A stretch of DNA of 64,000 bases. It comes from JAFMDF01 sp965222705 (lineage in GTDB: Bacteria; Bacteroidota; Bacteroidia; Chitinophagales; Saprospiraceae). A model generated the notes under the pieces. It ran no database searches, was not told where the DNA came from, and was given only the letters and a program-made list of their open reading frames with translations. How positions within the stretch are numbered: position 1 is the stretch's first letter; every line of letters begins with the position of its first letter. Of this stretch, positions 36,722-46,713 are shown one piece after another. The DNA lies in NCBI GenBank assembly GCA_965222705.1, contig CBDCUO010000023.1, forward strand, positions 124,001-188,000, given 5' to 3'. The position numbers were made by a program, and so were the translations under genes.

Positions 36722-37498
36722 ATGATCAAAGAAAAATTTAATCTGGAAGGAAAAGTTGCCGTTGTTACGGGTGCCTCAAAGGGCATTGGAAAGGCTATGG
36801 CAAGAGGAATAGCCGAATTTGGCGCAAAAGTCGTTGTTAGCAGCCGAAAACAAGCAGCCGTAGAGGAAGTCGCTGCAGCTTTTCAAAAAGAAGGACTAGA
36901 AGCCACGGGCATTGAGTGCCACGTTGCCAAAGCCGAACAATGTGAGCAATTAATCCAAAAAACGCTTGATAAATATGGACGAATAGATGTTTTGATCAAT
37001 AATGCAGGGACTAATCCCTATTTCGGTCCTATCCACAAAATGAGCCTTGAAGTGTATCAAAAGACCATGGATATTAACCTCAATTCTGCTATTGTTTTGA
37101 GTAATTTGGTCTATCCGCACATGAGAGAACAAGGGGGAGGAAGTATCATACATGTTAGCTCTGTTGAGGGATTGCATGCGACAGCTATGATGTCTGCCTA
37201 TAATATTAGCAAAACGGGTTTGATCATGCTGGGACAAAATCAGGCGGTAGAATGGGGACCATATAATATTAGGGTCAATGTCATTTGCCCAGGTTACGTT
37301 AAAACTAAATTAAGCGCAGCCCTTTTGGAATTGGAATCGGTCCAAAAAGGATTAGCTAACAGAGTACCTTTAAAGCGGGCAGGCACGACAGATGAAATGG
37401 CAGGGCTGGCGGTTTTTTTGGCTTCTGATGCTAGCTCGTATATGACAGGCTCAGTGATTGTGAATGATGGGGGACTACTGCATGCACCTTTGTTTTAA
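36722..37498 (+). CDS. Short-chain dehydrogenase/reductase (SDR) family oxidoreductase
   Basis: The 258-residue protein is a classical SDR. It has the NAD(P) motif TGASKGIG (16-23), NNAG (93-96), catalytic Ser147, Tyr160 and Lys164 (SAYNISK) and the C-terminal PG block followed by a TGSVIVNDGG ending that is typical of the FabG-like group. Arg41-Arg42-like basic residues after strand 2 (SSRK) favour NADP. Cytosolic. The substrate is unknown. It is divergent from the molybdenum hydroxylase pair across 180 bp. Confidence 0.9.
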   Translation: MIKEKFNLEGKVAVVTGASKGIGKAMARGIAEFGAKVVVSSRKQAAVEEVAAAFQKEGLEATGIECHVAKAEQCEQLIQKTLDKYGRIDVLINNAGTNPYFGPIHKMSLEVYQKTMDINLNSAIVLSNLVYPHMREQGGGSIIHVSSVEGLHATAMMSAYNISKTGLIMLGQNQAVEWGPYNIRVNVICPGYVKTKLSAALLELESVQKGLANRVPLKRAGTTDEMAGLAVFLASDASSYMTGSVIVNDGGLLHAPLF

Positions 37499-37512
37499 TA
37501 AGGTGTTTCTGA

Positions 37513-37558
37513 AGGGCTTTGCTATGTAATCATAAGGACTCCAATAGGAGAAAGCCCT
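37513..37558. terminator. Nested hairpin, probable terminator downstream of SDR
   Basis: AGGGCTTT (37513-37520) pairs with AAAGCCCT (37551-37558), and inside it CTCC-AATA-GGAG (37539-37550) forms a second stem. It begins 15 bases after the SDR stop. There is no T-tract, so its role as a terminator is uncertain. Confidence 0.5.
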
Positions 37559-37857
37559 AAAATCGTCGAAAAACTATAATATATTAAACTATTTTTATAT
37601 CTTTATCTTTTCATATTTAGCAACTCTTTTTTATATAAAAATTTAACTTCTTATCCATTAAGTCTTGAACTATTGTCCATACTGTTCTATATTTTAATTA
37701 ATGGTTTGACGTAAAAAATAGGCTACCCATTTTCTATTCTCCACAAAGGATCGCTAATAAAGAGTTTTGCAGATCTCTGCGCTACCTTATGTGCTCTTTG
37801 CGAGCTATTTTTTTAGGCAGGGTGCTTTTTCTTACTCCCTAAAAATTTTTAATTTTC
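37559..37857. other. Intergenic region upstream of the VCBS-repeat gene
   Basis: About 300 AT-rich bases hold no coding frame. Around 37764-37810 the sequence GCAGATCTCTGCGC...GTGCTCTTTGCGAGC resembles CTCTGTGC/CTTTGCG-type intergenic repeats of many bacteria. No clear promoter was found. Confidence 0.35.
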
Positions 37858-39201
37858 ATGAAAAATGCAATCCTAGTCTTGTTTATTAGTACACTTTCTA
37901 ATATGGTCTTTGGACAGGCTTCTTTTATAGAAAGGACATATGTCAATAATGGCTTTCCATTTCATAATGAGGTAAAATTAGCTGATTTAGATGGCGACGG
38001 GTTTTTGGATATTATTGCCTTAAGCAACCAAGGTAATTTCATTACGATTGGGTATAACCGCAATAATGGCCAACTACTTAGCTATCACTTCCTAAACACC
38101 CAATACACTAGTTTTGGCTTGGAAGTTTTTGATATAGACTCAGATGGAGCTATTGATATTCTGGTTTCTAATCCATTTGAAGATGTTGCTTATTGGTGGA
38201 AAAATAATGGACCATTTGATTTTGAAAGAACCATTTTTCCATTGCCAGATTATAATGGGCTTCATGTTGTTGACCTTAATAAGGATAGTAAGCAAGACAT
38301 CATCATTAGTAAAGTTGAAACCTTAACTGCTTATACGATTGAAAATGACACGGCTATTTTGCTGGTAGAATTTGAATTAGGAGCTTCAATTAATACCATA
38401 GAAACAATTACCTCTTTGGATTACAATCAAGATGGGTTATTAGACCTAATAATTGCGGATTTTTTTAAGGGGATCATTGTATTTGAACAACAAGAAAATG
38501 GCTCCTTTGAAAAAATAAACCTAATTCCCGAAAGGCATAGTGTTACTAAATTGGAAATTGTTGATTTTAATAAGGATAATCAGTTTGATATTTTGGCAAC
38601 AGGTAATCAAAATAGCAGTGCCCTCATTTTAATGAATAATGGGGATAATACCTTTGAGGAAACGAGAATAATGCCTAGCAAAGAACAAATTAGTTTTGCT
38701 TTTTTGGTGGATTATGATAATGACAAAGATGAAGATATTTTGTACTATGATGCAGACTCTTTTGGGGATGACGGAAATATTACCGCTTATGAAAATGATA
38801 ATGGTGTCTTTTCTACTCAAATTCTTTCTGATAAATACCGAGATATAGAAGCGGGAATCGCTAGTGATTTAGATGGAGATACAGATATGGACTTAGTATT
38901 TGTGAATAACTCTTTTTTTGAGCCTGCTATTGTACTCTTTGAAAATGATAAAATTTCCTCTTTACAAGAAGCAAAATCTTTGGGCTTTTCTATTTTTCCT
39001 ACCTTAATTGAAAGTAGGCTTAGGCTTCAATCTAATGGTAATTTTGGCTTTGAAATTTTTGACATAACGGGCACCCTAGTTTTTGAAGGAAAGACTAACT
39101 TTGAAGCGGTTGTGAATACTGACAACTGGAAAACTGGAATGTATTTCGTCCAACTTAAAAAGGGCAATGCTACGGTTACTGTGAAAATTGCAAAAATTTA
39201 G
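37858..39201 (+). CDS. VCBS/FG-GAP repeat protein with T9SS sorting domain
   Basis: A signal peptide (residues 1-21, ending VFGQ) is followed by seven FG-GAP/VCBS-type repeats with calcium-loop motifs such as DLDGDGFLDI, DIDSDGAIDI, DLNKDSKQDI, DYNQDGLLDL, DFNKDNQFDI, DYDNDKDEDI and DLDGDTDMDL, which should form a beta-propeller. Residues about 375-447 are a T9SS type A domain (FEIFDITGTLVFEG, WKTGMYFVQL). It should be secreted or surface-attached and may mediate adhesion. No enzymatic motif. Alone in its own transcription unit. Confidence 0.9.
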   Translation: MKNAILVLFISTLSNMVFGQASFIERTYVNNGFPFHNEVKLADLDGDGFLDIIALSNQGNFITIGYNRNNGQLLSYHFLNTQYTSFGLEVFDIDSDGAIDILVSNPFEDVAYWWKNNGPFDFERTIFPLPDYNGLHVVDLNKDSKQDIIISKVETLTAYTIENDTAILLVEFELGASINTIETITSLDYNQDGLLDLIIADFFKGIIVFEQQENGSFEKINLIPERHSVTKLEIVDFNKDNQFDILATGNQNSSALILMNNGDNTFEETRIMPSKEQISFAFLVDYDNDKDEDILYYDADSFGDDGNITAYENDNGVFSTQILSDKYRDIEAGIASDLDGDTDMDLVFVNNSFFEPAIVLFENDKISSLQEAKSLGFSIFPTLIESRLRLQSNGNFGFEIFDITGTLVFEGKTNFEAVVNTDNWKTGMYFVQLKKGNATVTVKIAKI

Positions 39202-39300
39202 GGAGTTTGCACAAAATAAACTAGACATGATTCAGTGCGGATTCTTATTGCTGAATTTTTGTCCGTAACACCTGATTATATTGGAGAAATACAAAAGAAT

Positions 39301-39437
39301 TAAAAAAAAGAACTAGAAGTCATAGCTCTATTTGCCAAAAGGTAGGCACCAGCCCAGATTGCTAAAAAGCTGAAAATATCAGAGTGGTTCGTGGAAGTAA
39401 TTATAGAATTATCGAAAGGAGAGTCTTTAAGGGTAGT
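39301..39437 (+). pseudogene. Possible helix-turn-helix remnant with in-frame stop
   Basis: In one frame the sequence reads KKELEVIALFAKR-stop-APAQIAKKLKISEWFVEVIIEL, which looks like a helix-turn-helix end (AQIAKKLKISEWFV). A TAG interrupts it and no start is credible. It lies in the 238-bp gap before the PhoD-like gene. Weak evidence; it may be chance. Confidence 0.25.
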
Positions 39438-39439
39438 GG

Positions 39440-40522
39440 TTAAAACACTAATTTTACCTCGTCCAATAATTGATTGGCCAAGCCTCGAATTTCGACTTTT
39501 AGAGTAGGCTTTTTATTAGACCAGTCAATTTTTAATACCCCAAAATTTTTGGCAATGACGAATTTCCCGACTCTATGTTTATTCTCTTCTATTGAGCTAA
39601 TGGTACTCCATGTGTGGGTTAGTCCACTAGAGGTGACGTCATAAATGGGGGAGGTCATCTTTTCTGATTGAAATTTTGATACTTCTGCAATATGCCGATC
39701 ACCACTAATAAAAACCAGATTAGCAGGTTGAATTTTTTCAATTAAACTGAAGAGCCGTTGCCTGGCTTTTGGAAAATTAGCCCATTTTTCCCAACCATGT
39801 TCTTCTGGTAATACCTGGATGCCCGAGCCGATAATATGTACTTGGGACTTACTTGTAAGTAATTCATTTTCAAGCCATTGCCATTGAGTTTCGCCTAGAA
39901 TATCCCCGTCTGGATTAGCAATATATCGTCGTTGCTGGTCAGGACCTTCATACTTAAATTGCTCATCGCGAAAATAGCGAGCATCCAACAGAATGACTTT
40001 GGTTTTTTGCCCGATCTCGCCAAAAGTATAGCTTTGGTAAACGCCTTCTATTTGGCGGACGGTGGCTTCTTTGGGAACATCCAGAAAGTCGAGTAATAAA
40101 TTTTGACTTTCCTGTCGCTTGGCGTAGTCTTTCCCTGCATCATTTAACCCATAATCATGGTCATCCCAAGTGCCAATGATTGGAACTTCTTGGCGAAGTT
40201 TGATATATTCTTCATTAAACTTTATCTGCCGATATTTGGATTCGAGGACGGACATATCCTCTGAATCGCCATAGATATTATCGCCCAGCCAAATCCATAA
40301 GTCTGGATGTTGAGCGCGAATATATTGCCACATTTCCTGGGGTAAATCCTGTCTGTTGCATGAGCCAAAGGCGATAGCTTGTAGGATTTTGGACTGATCA
40401 ATTTTTTGCTGTTGAAAAAGAGTAATTGTTTGGGGGGCTTCTAAATTTTTTGGGGCGTCTAAGCTATTATTTTTACAGGCTGCCATCCAGACGAGGATAG
40501 AAAACAGGAGGATTTTTTTCAT
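39440..40522 (-). CDS. PhoD-like alkaline phosphatase family lipoprotein
   Basis: The 360-residue protein has a lipoprotein signal (WMAAC, Cys16). The metallophosphatase core has the PhoD features GSCNRQD (near 54), WLGDNIYGDS, TWDDHDYGLND and SGDRHIAE, the metal ligands for Fe/Ca or related metals. The family cleaves phosphodiesters and monoesters. Without an N-terminal PhoD domain it is on the shorter side and belongs to the alkaline phosphatase D group common in Bacteroidota. It is divergent from the RND exporter. Likely periplasmic-face phosphate scavenging; substrate is not known. Confidence 0.85.
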   Translation of the reverse strand: MKKILLFSILVWMAACKNNSLDAPKNLEAPQTITLFQQQKIDQSKILQAIAFGSCNRQDLPQEMWQYIRAQHPDLWIWLGDNIYGDSEDMSVLESKYRQIKFNEEYIKLRQEVPIIGTWDDHDYGLNDAGKDYAKRQESQNLLLDFLDVPKEATVRQIEGVYQSYTFGEIGQKTKVILLDARYFRDEQFKYEGPDQQRRYIANPDGDILGETQWQWLENELLTSKSQVHIIGSGIQVLPEEHGWEKWANFPKARQRLFSLIEKIQPANLVFISGDRHIAEVSKFQSEKMTSPIYDVTSSGLTHTWSTISSIEENKHRVGKFVIAKNFGVLKIDWSNKKPTLKVEIRGLANQLLDEVKLVF

Positions 40523-40709
40523 AAACGTACTTTTATAAAAGACACTTTGCGAACAGGCTGAAATAAAGATACTTCCTCAAACATACTCAAACAAATTATA
40601 ATCTTCTGCATTATTTTTAGATATTTATGCCTGATTTGGAGTAACTAATATAGAGCATTTTTATCTATCAAATAAGGAAAGAGAAAACTGCTTACCGGAA
40701 ACTGAATAG

Positions 40710-42965
40710 ATGTATCATCGGAATAGCAAAATTATCCTCGTCATTGTCCTCATTATTACGGCTGTCCAATTGTATCGTTTTCAGGACATTCGTTTTGACT
40801 ATGACCTCGCCAAATTCTTCCCGATCAATAGCGAAGAAACGAACTTTTTTTTGGATTATAGCGATAAATATTCCTGGGATGATGATTTTGTATTGATTGG
40901 GCTATATAATGAGGCAGGCATTTTCCAACAGGATTTTTTGCAAAAAATTGATCGGTTCAGCAAAGAGCTTAAGCGTGTGGATGACATTGCTACCGTCTTA
41001 TCCCCTACGACGGTTAATATCTTGCGCAAAACCCCCTTTACAAGTGGGGTCATTACCAAACCTTATATTACGATTAGCCAACCGGAGAATTATGTTGCAG
41101 ATAGTGCCAGAATTTATAAACATGCCGAATTGGTAGATCGCCTGTTTTCAAAAGATGGTAAGTCGGTCGGATTGATACTGGGACAACAGCCCAAATTAAG
41201 CGTAGAGGCTTGTCAAAATCTAGTAAATAGGATTGATACCCTTGCCGATTTTTATCAATTTGACCAGGTGCATTATGCCGGCAAATGTTTCAGCCAATCT
41301 ACTTATATTTCTCTGGTTCGGCGGGAAGTTTTGCTATTTGTCGGATCATCAGTAGTCATGATTATTTTCTTTTTGTACCTGAGTTACAGGAAGTTATGGA
41401 GCATTTGGATGCCTCTGGTTGTAATAGGAGTGACAGTAGCCTGGACTATTGGCACCATGGCTTGGGCAGGAGAACCCATTAATTTCATTTCTAATATTAT
41501 TCCGACTATTTTGATGATTATCGGGATTTCCAATGTGATTCATTTATTTACGAAATACCGTTTATTAATCAAAAAAGGATTGGAAAAAATAGCTGCTTTG
41601 CACACTTCTATTCAAGAAGTGGGCTTTGCGACTATTTTCACCTCTCTGACTACCATTCTAAGTTTCCTGACGCTGACTACCTCCGATGTAGGACCATTAA
41701 TAAAACTGGGCATTTACGCTTCCTTAGGCCTTGTTTTTGCTTTTATTTTGACCTATTCACTTTTTCCGGCGATGCTCATTTTGTATCGGCCGGCTTATAC
41801 GCTTGCTCCTGAACAATTGACAGAAGTGTGGCAGCCTTTTTTGTTTAGAATATTTAAATGGGTCAAAAAACATCCAAAATACATCTTGCTTGTGGCTCTG
41901 GGCATTTTGTTCCTCAGTTTTGCTGGAATAACTCAATTAAAGATTAATAATCATTTGGTAGAAGATCTGAAATCACTGAGTCCACAGCGAATTGCTACTG
42001 GTTTTTTTGAGGAAAAATTTTCTGGCACTCGCCAATACGAGCTGGCGATTAGTTTGAAGGATACGACCCGAAGCATTTTTGACAGAGAAATTTTACTGGC
42101 AATAGAGCAATTAGAACAATTTATGAAAAAAGAATTCGAAACGACTTACTGGTTTAGCCCGGTAAGCGTGGTTAAGTCTGCTAATCGAATCCAGCATGGC
42201 GGTAACGATGTCTATTATACCATTCCAAAAACACAGCGCACCATTGATAAGCTCAAACAAGAAATTAATCGAAATATCAAGCGGAGCTTTTTCCCAAAAG
42301 TCTATACTCCCAATGAGCAAGAAGCCCGTCTTTCTGGTAAAATTGCAGACATTGGCAGCTATGAAGCCCGCCGCCGAAACAGACATTTGGTGACATTCCT
42401 AGAACAGGAAAACTTAGATACGCTTTTTGATTATCAATTTACTGGTTCGGTGCATTTGATGGATAGAAACGGGTATAATGTTGCTTTTAATGTGTTGAAC
42501 GGGTTGCTTTTTTGCGTTGGATTTATTATGTTTTTGGTAGGGTTTATGTTCCGATCAATCAGGATGGCGTTCATTGCCGTCATAGCGAATGTCTTTCCAT
42601 TGTTAATGATAGCGGGCATCATGGGATTTATGAATATTGATATTAAAATCTCTACGGCTATTATCTTTATTTTGTCTTTTGGGATTGCTGTGGATGATTC
42701 TATTCATTTTCTTTCCAAACTTCGACTGGAATTAGGGCAGGGGAAAAAAATGACAACGGCTATTCGCAATACATATTTGACAACGGGGAAGGCGATTATT
42801 GTGACTTCTTTGATTCTTTCTGGCGGTTTTCTTACTTTGGCACTGTCCAATTTTACCGGCACGTTTTATATTGGCTTTTTTACCAGTCTTTGTTTGATTT
42901 TTGCTGTCACAGCGGATTTAATATTTCTACCCGCTTTAATTTTTTTATTTTATAAAATAGCATAA
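40710..42965 (+). CDS. RND/MMPL family (HAE3-like) exporter
   Basis: The 751-residue protein has twelve predicted transmembrane helices in two halves, with a large periplasmic loop after TM1 and after TM7. It starts KIILVIVLIITAVQLYRFQDIRFDYDLAKFF and has the SSD/MMPL-like blocks IMIIGISNVIHLF and FILSFGIAVDDSIHFL containing the Asp residues of the proton relay. Length is close to hopanoid-transporter HpnN and other HAE3 members, which move lipids rather than drugs. Inner membrane. Substrate cannot be told. Divergent from the PhoD-like gene and convergent with the M43 protease. Confidence 0.85.
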   Translation: MYHRNSKIILVIVLIITAVQLYRFQDIRFDYDLAKFFPINSEETNFFLDYSDKYSWDDDFVLIGLYNEAGIFQQDFLQKIDRFSKELKRVDDIATVLSPTTVNILRKTPFTSGVITKPYITISQPENYVADSARIYKHAELVDRLFSKDGKSVGLILGQQPKLSVEACQNLVNRIDTLADFYQFDQVHYAGKCFSQSTYISLVRREVLLFVGSSVVMIIFFLYLSYRKLWSIWMPLVVIGVTVAWTIGTMAWAGEPINFISNIIPTILMIIGISNVIHLFTKYRLLIKKGLEKIAALHTSIQEVGFATIFTSLTTILSFLTLTTSDVGPLIKLGIYASLGLVFAFILTYSLFPAMLILYRPAYTLAPEQLTEVWQPFLFRIFKWVKKHPKYILLVALGILFLSFAGITQLKINNHLVEDLKSLSPQRIATGFFEEKFSGTRQYELAISLKDTTRSIFDREILLAIEQLEQFMKKEFETTYWFSPVSVVKSANRIQHGGNDVYYTIPKTQRTIDKLKQEINRNIKRSFFPKVYTPNEQEARLSGKIADIGSYEARRRNRHLVTFLEQENLDTLFDYQFTGSVHLMDRNGYNVAFNVLNGLLFCVGFIMFLVGFMFRSIRMAFIAVIANVFPLLMIAGIMGFMNIDIKISTAIIFILSFGIAVDDSIHFLSKLRLELGQGKKMTTAIRNTYLTTGKAIIVTSLILSGGFLTLALSNFTGTFYIGFFTSLCLIFAVTADLIFLPALIFLFYKIA

Positions 42966-42967
42966 AA

Positions 42968-43003
42968 AAGCCGCGCTGAACGGGCGTTCAAGCGCGACTT
43001 AAA
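42968..43003. terminator. Bidirectional hairpin terminator
   Basis: CGCGCTGAAC (42972-42981) pairs with GTTC-A-AGCGCG (42986-42996) with one bulged A and a GGGC loop, flanked by A-rich and T/A-rich runs. It lies in the 70-bp gap between convergent genes. Confidence 0.75.
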
Positions 43004-43035
43004 TTGAAACTCTCTCTATAGCTGCATAAAGTTAA

Positions 43036-45168
43036 TTAATTTTTCACGAATTTCTTAACTATTTGTTGATCTTCTGCCTGAATTTGTAAAATAAAAGTAC
43101 CCGCTTGTAAGTCTGCAATATTTAGCTGTACTTTTTGACGGCCCTCTTCTTGCCTTAAGGATTGGGTAATTACTCTTTGGCCTAGCATATTATAGACGGC
43201 AATATTTACTTCTCCTTCCAAATCTAAGGAATAACTGAGATTCAATTCATCCGTAGCTGGATTGGGATACATGCGATCAAAAGTAATAGCTTCATACTCA
43301 ATCAATTCCTGCTCTGTTTGCAGTCGCCCGCTTAAAGTAGTGAAGCCATAGGTGACTCCATATTCTGTCCATCCGTCAGGACAACGTGCGCGCAGGCGCA
43401 TTTCATAATCTGTACCAGTAGAGAGGTTTCTCAGTGTTTTTCGGGTTCTTCTAGTCCCCACCCTGAACCAATTAGAGCTACCTGCTTTTCGATATAACAC
43501 ATGGTAATAATCGGCATCGGGAACCGGATTCCAATTGACCCTTACCCGGGTCAAATTGTTAAAATACTCAAGGGTTGTTGCAATCGGCGGAGTACAGGTT
43601 GCTGGTGGAGGTGGGTTTTCTCCACAATCTTCACTTCCAGCCGCAAAGGTTTTAGTTTCGGAAGCACCATATCTGCCCCCTTCGATCAAAATATTTTCAT
43701 TGACATCTACTATGGCGTATTGGCCGACCCCATAATCACAGCAAATTCCATCGCTAAAGGCATCGTAAATGGTAAAATCGTAGCACCCTGTTGGCAAGCA
43801 TAATTCTGCGCCTACCACCTCTGTGTTGAAGTCTTGATAAGGTCCACCGCTTGCTACTTCATTTCCAGAAGCATCGGTGACTTTCCAGGTGATTTCGCTA
43901 CCATAATTATCCGGTAGGATCAATACATAAATCACATTTTGATTACAATCAGTGGGGCAAGTTCTGCAATCTGGCCCACCGCAGTCAATGCCTGTTTCAT
44001 CGCCATTTTGGATACCATCTTCACAAGTTGGTGGATCTACACAGGCAGGGCAAGGACCGCCACAATCAATGCCTGTTTCATTGCCATTTTGGACGCCATC
44101 TTCGCAAGTAGGCTCTGGGCAAGCAGGGCAAGAGCTCCCGCCGCAATCAACGCCGGCTTCGTCCCCATTTTGAATACCGTCTTCACAAGTAGGTGCTGCA
44201 GTAGGACCACAAACGTTTGTCGCATTATTAATCAGGGATTGTAAATTGGCATTGACATAATTTTCCATTCTGGTAGATTGACCGGCACTGAACATATACA
44301 TACACCCATCACTGGTATAGTCCATATAATTCATGTGCATATCTACGGTACTACAGGCGGTTTTTCCATTAGTGGGACAACCATAATTAGGTCCATTAGA
44401 ATTAGGCGTATCGCTTACTCCATCATCTACATTACAACCGCCGTCCCCCCAGATGTGATTGAGGGAAAACCAGTGTCCAACCTCGTGGGTTAGCGTTCGG
44501 CCTCTGTCCAAAGAAGAGGAAGTGCTGATATCTCCGCAACTTCCTTCGCCCCCAAAGGCGAATTTGGCGATGACAACTCCGTCGCCATTGCCTCTACCAC
44601 CAAGAGGGGAATAACCTAGAATATTATTGCCAATTTCCATTACAAAAATATTCAAATAGCCCGCCCAAGCATTAACTCGATCACCGTTAGTTTGGTTGAT
44701 GGTAATGGCTTTCTGCCCTTCGGTTAATCCAAAATTAGTCGGGTGATTTTTGGTGGCAATACAAAATTCTACACAGGTTTCTCCATTGGAAATATTTGGG
44801 AAATAGCTGGCAGCATCATTGGTCCATTTGGTAATATCCGCATTGCTTCCCTGGAAATCAGCGTTTAAAATGGCTATTTGTTGATCTACCAAATTTTCCA
44901 AGCAGGCTCGATCATTGGAAGAAGTACCTTGAAAATGAATGGCGACAGGGATCGTAATTATATTGGTACAATTTAATCTGGATTCAGAGGTGGTTTGTTC
45001 AGCTAATTTTTTCATGGCGGCCATTCGGGCTCGAAAATCCTTTTGGTATTCCGGATTTTTCATCAACGCTTCCATATGGGCCACAGACCCGCAAGAACGC
45101 CGTTGGGCAGGTAAATTAATAACTGTTAAAAATGTAAGTAAGATTAATAATAGACGTACTATTTTCAT
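43036..45168 (-). CDS. M43 family (cytophagalysin-like) metalloprotease with FN3 and T9SS domains
   Basis: I chose ATG 45168 (MKIVRLLLILLTFLTVINLPAQ), a clean signal peptide; ATG 45186 is an alternative. The catalytic domain has HEVGHWFSLNH with zinc ligands His228, His232 and His238 and catalytic Glu229, and the DMHMNYMDY Met-turn region, as in pappalysin-type M43B. Next come three Cys-rich copies of the C-E-DG-QNGDE-GVDCGG-type motif (about 320-400), a beta-rich domain, a fibronectin type III domain (about 555-640) and a T9SS domain (about 660-711). Length is 710 residues. It is probably a secreted or surface protease. Confidence 0.9.
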   Translation of the reverse strand: MKIVRLLLILLTFLTVINLPAQRRSCGSVAHMEALMKNPEYQKDFRARMAAMKKLAEQTTSESRLNCTNIITIPVAIHFQGTSSNDRACLENLVDQQIAILNADFQGSNADITKWTNDAASYFPNISNGETCVEFCIATKNHPTNFGLTEGQKAITINQTNGDRVNAWAGYLNIFVMEIGNNILGYSPLGGRGNGDGVVIAKFAFGGEGSCGDISTSSSLDRGRTLTHEVGHWFSLNHIWGDGGCNVDDGVSDTPNSNGPNYGCPTNGKTACSTVDMHMNYMDYTSDGCMYMFSAGQSTRMENYVNANLQSLINNATNVCGPTAAPTCEDGIQNGDEAGVDCGGSSCPACPEPTCEDGVQNGNETGIDCGGPCPACVDPPTCEDGIQNGDETGIDCGGPDCRTCPTDCNQNVIYVLILPDNYGSEITWKVTDASGNEVASGGPYQDFNTEVVGAELCLPTGCYDFTIYDAFSDGICCDYGVGQYAIVDVNENILIEGGRYGASETKTFAAGSEDCGENPPPPATCTPPIATTLEYFNNLTRVRVNWNPVPDADYYHVLYRKAGSSNWFRVGTRRTRKTLRNLSTGTDYEMRLRARCPDGWTEYGVTYGFTTLSGRLQTEQELIEYEAITFDRMYPNPATDELNLSYSLDLEGEVNIAVYNMLGQRVITQSLRQEEGRQKVQLNIADLQAGTFILQIQAEDQQIVKKFVKN

Positions 45169-45186
45169 TGGGAAATATTGTTTCAT

Positions 45187-45566
45187 GTAACAGCACGGGA
45201 AATCATTTTGATAAAAAACTACACGCTTTATCAACAAAGCCTGTAAGCAGATCATTAATGACTGAATTTTTGCTCAAGAGGCAGATTATTTTTTTAAAAA
45301 CGGTCTTGGCTTGGCAATTCCATCATACGCTAATCCATTTCCAGGTATATAGAAAATATCGTAGAAAATATTCCTGATTAGTTACAGATACATTAAAAAA
45401 TGAAGATTTAAAAGTATGATTCGTCTGATACAAAGAAGGACTGCCTTCGCAATTTGGCAAGAATAATTTTTGCAAAGATCAAACAACAGAAATCCTGATT
45501 ATTGAAGATAAGTAGTTTGGTTCTTACCAATGTTTTAATTTTTAATATGAGGGTAGGTGAAAGGCA
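45187..45566. other. Non-coding stretch upstream of the M43 protease
   Basis: About 380 AT-rich bases between the M43 start and the remnant below. Short frames here lack coding character. The M43 promoter must lie here, but I could not pick a clean consensus. Confidence 0.35.
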
Positions 45567-45776
45567 TCATCGATAATGTTCACGGTAGTATTTAAGGCTT
45601 GGAGAAAATGCAAATGTATATTTCCATTTATTATGCCTAAATCGGTTTACGGGAATACTAATTTCATTGCTTTGAGTTTCTTTTCGTTTCTCTTGTACAT
45701 TAATTCCGTTTTCAAGACAATCTGGCCAAAGAAGGCCTGTTGCCAGTAATTTGCTTAATTCCGATATAACAACTTC
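45567..45776 (-). pseudogene. Short open remnant of unknown family
   Basis: A 69-codon stretch is open from a stop at 45777-45779 to TGA at 45567-45569, with no start codon in a good place. It reads EVVISELSKLLATGLLWPDC...FRHNKWKYTFAFSPSLKYY, which looks protein-like, but I cannot assign it. It could be the last part of a decayed gene, or chance. Confidence 0.25.
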
Positions 45777-46050
45777 TTAGACAGAATTAGGACATCATCT
45801 GAATACAGTAGTGTAAATATCAAAATAACTGAGATGCAATGAGAGGATGTAAGATAAATATGATGGATGATGAAGAATTTTCAGAAGGAAAATTCTAAGG
45901 TTTGCATGAGCTTGTTTTTAGATTGCAAGGCAAAGAAAAGTATAATTTACTTCTAATTCAAGTAAAATATTAAAATCTTATATACTTTTGGTTTTTTTGT
46001 ATAGTTTTTGACAATTTTGAGTGCAATTAATTGCTATTTGTCTAAAAACT
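45777..46050. other. Non-coding stretch downstream of the metallophosphatase
   Basis: About 270 bases with no frame of coding character and no clear hairpin terminator at the end of the metallophosphatase gene. Confidence 0.3.
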
Positions 46051-46713
46051 CTAATCCAGCCGAGCTTGAAAAAATAGCTGGTGTTTATCCAAATCTAACG
46101 CACAAAGATGCCCAAAACTTAATTGCTGGAAAACGCAACCTGCATCAATATTGATTGCAGGAGTGTGGTCTAGGTCTTTTAAGCTCTCTTTGATTTTTAC
46201 CTGCTTAGTAGGGGTATGTCCATGAATGATTAGCCGATTTCCAAGCCAGTCATGGTCAATATCTTCGTACCAGTTTCGTATCCAAATCATAGCATCTAGA
46301 CTTTCCAAAGGGTCATTTGCGTCGAAGTTTAATCCGGCATGGACCAGTATGAAGTCATCCAATGCTATAAAATAATCCAATTGATTCATCCAATTAATAT
46401 AGCATTTGGGGATGTCTTCATTTCGAGGGACTCCAAAACTGGCGAGTGTATCGGCGTCTTCCGTTTTCCAAATGCTTAAAGACTTAATACTGTTGATTAA
46501 CATCTGCTCATGGTTGCCTCTAAGACAGTGAATAGCATGTCCTCCCTCCTGCAATTGCCAGATGTAGTCAATAACCCCTTTGCTATTTGGCCCGCGGTCA
46601 ATGTAATCCCCAAGTAGATATAAAGTATCTTTTTTAGTAAAGGAAATCTGTTGGATAAGTGCTTTAAAACTATGAAGGCAACCGTGTATATCAGAGATAG
46701 CGAAGCGCCGCAT
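46051..46713 (-). CDS. Serine/threonine-type metallophosphatase (calcineurin-like)
   Basis: The 220-residue protein has the full PPP-type signature set: DIHGC (Asp8, His10), GDYIDRGP, RGNHEQML and a late HGHTP. It should be a cytosolic two-metal phosphatase. Bacterial relatives include lambda-type PrpA/PrpB and ApaH-like diadenosine tetraphosphatases; the length and the GDYIDRGPNSKGVID block favour the protein-phosphatase/PrpE-like group. Target is unknown. It stands alone, with long intergenic regions on both sides. Confidence 0.9.
   Translation of the reverse strand: MRRFAISDIHGCLHSFKALIQQISFTKKDTLYLLGDYIDRGPNSKGVIDYIWQLQEGGHAIHCLRGNHEQMLINSIKSLSIWKTEDADTLASFGVPRNEDIPKCYINWMNQLDYFIALDDFILVHAGLNFDANDPLESLDAMIWIRNWYEDIDHDWLGNRLIIHGHTPTKQVKIKESLKDLDHTPAINIDAGCVFQQLSFGHLCALDLDKHQLFFQARLD

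Noticed and set aside
45168..45377. Small gene upstream of M43 protease on the plus strand
   Set aside because: Overlaps the M43 signal-peptide region antisense and has no family features.
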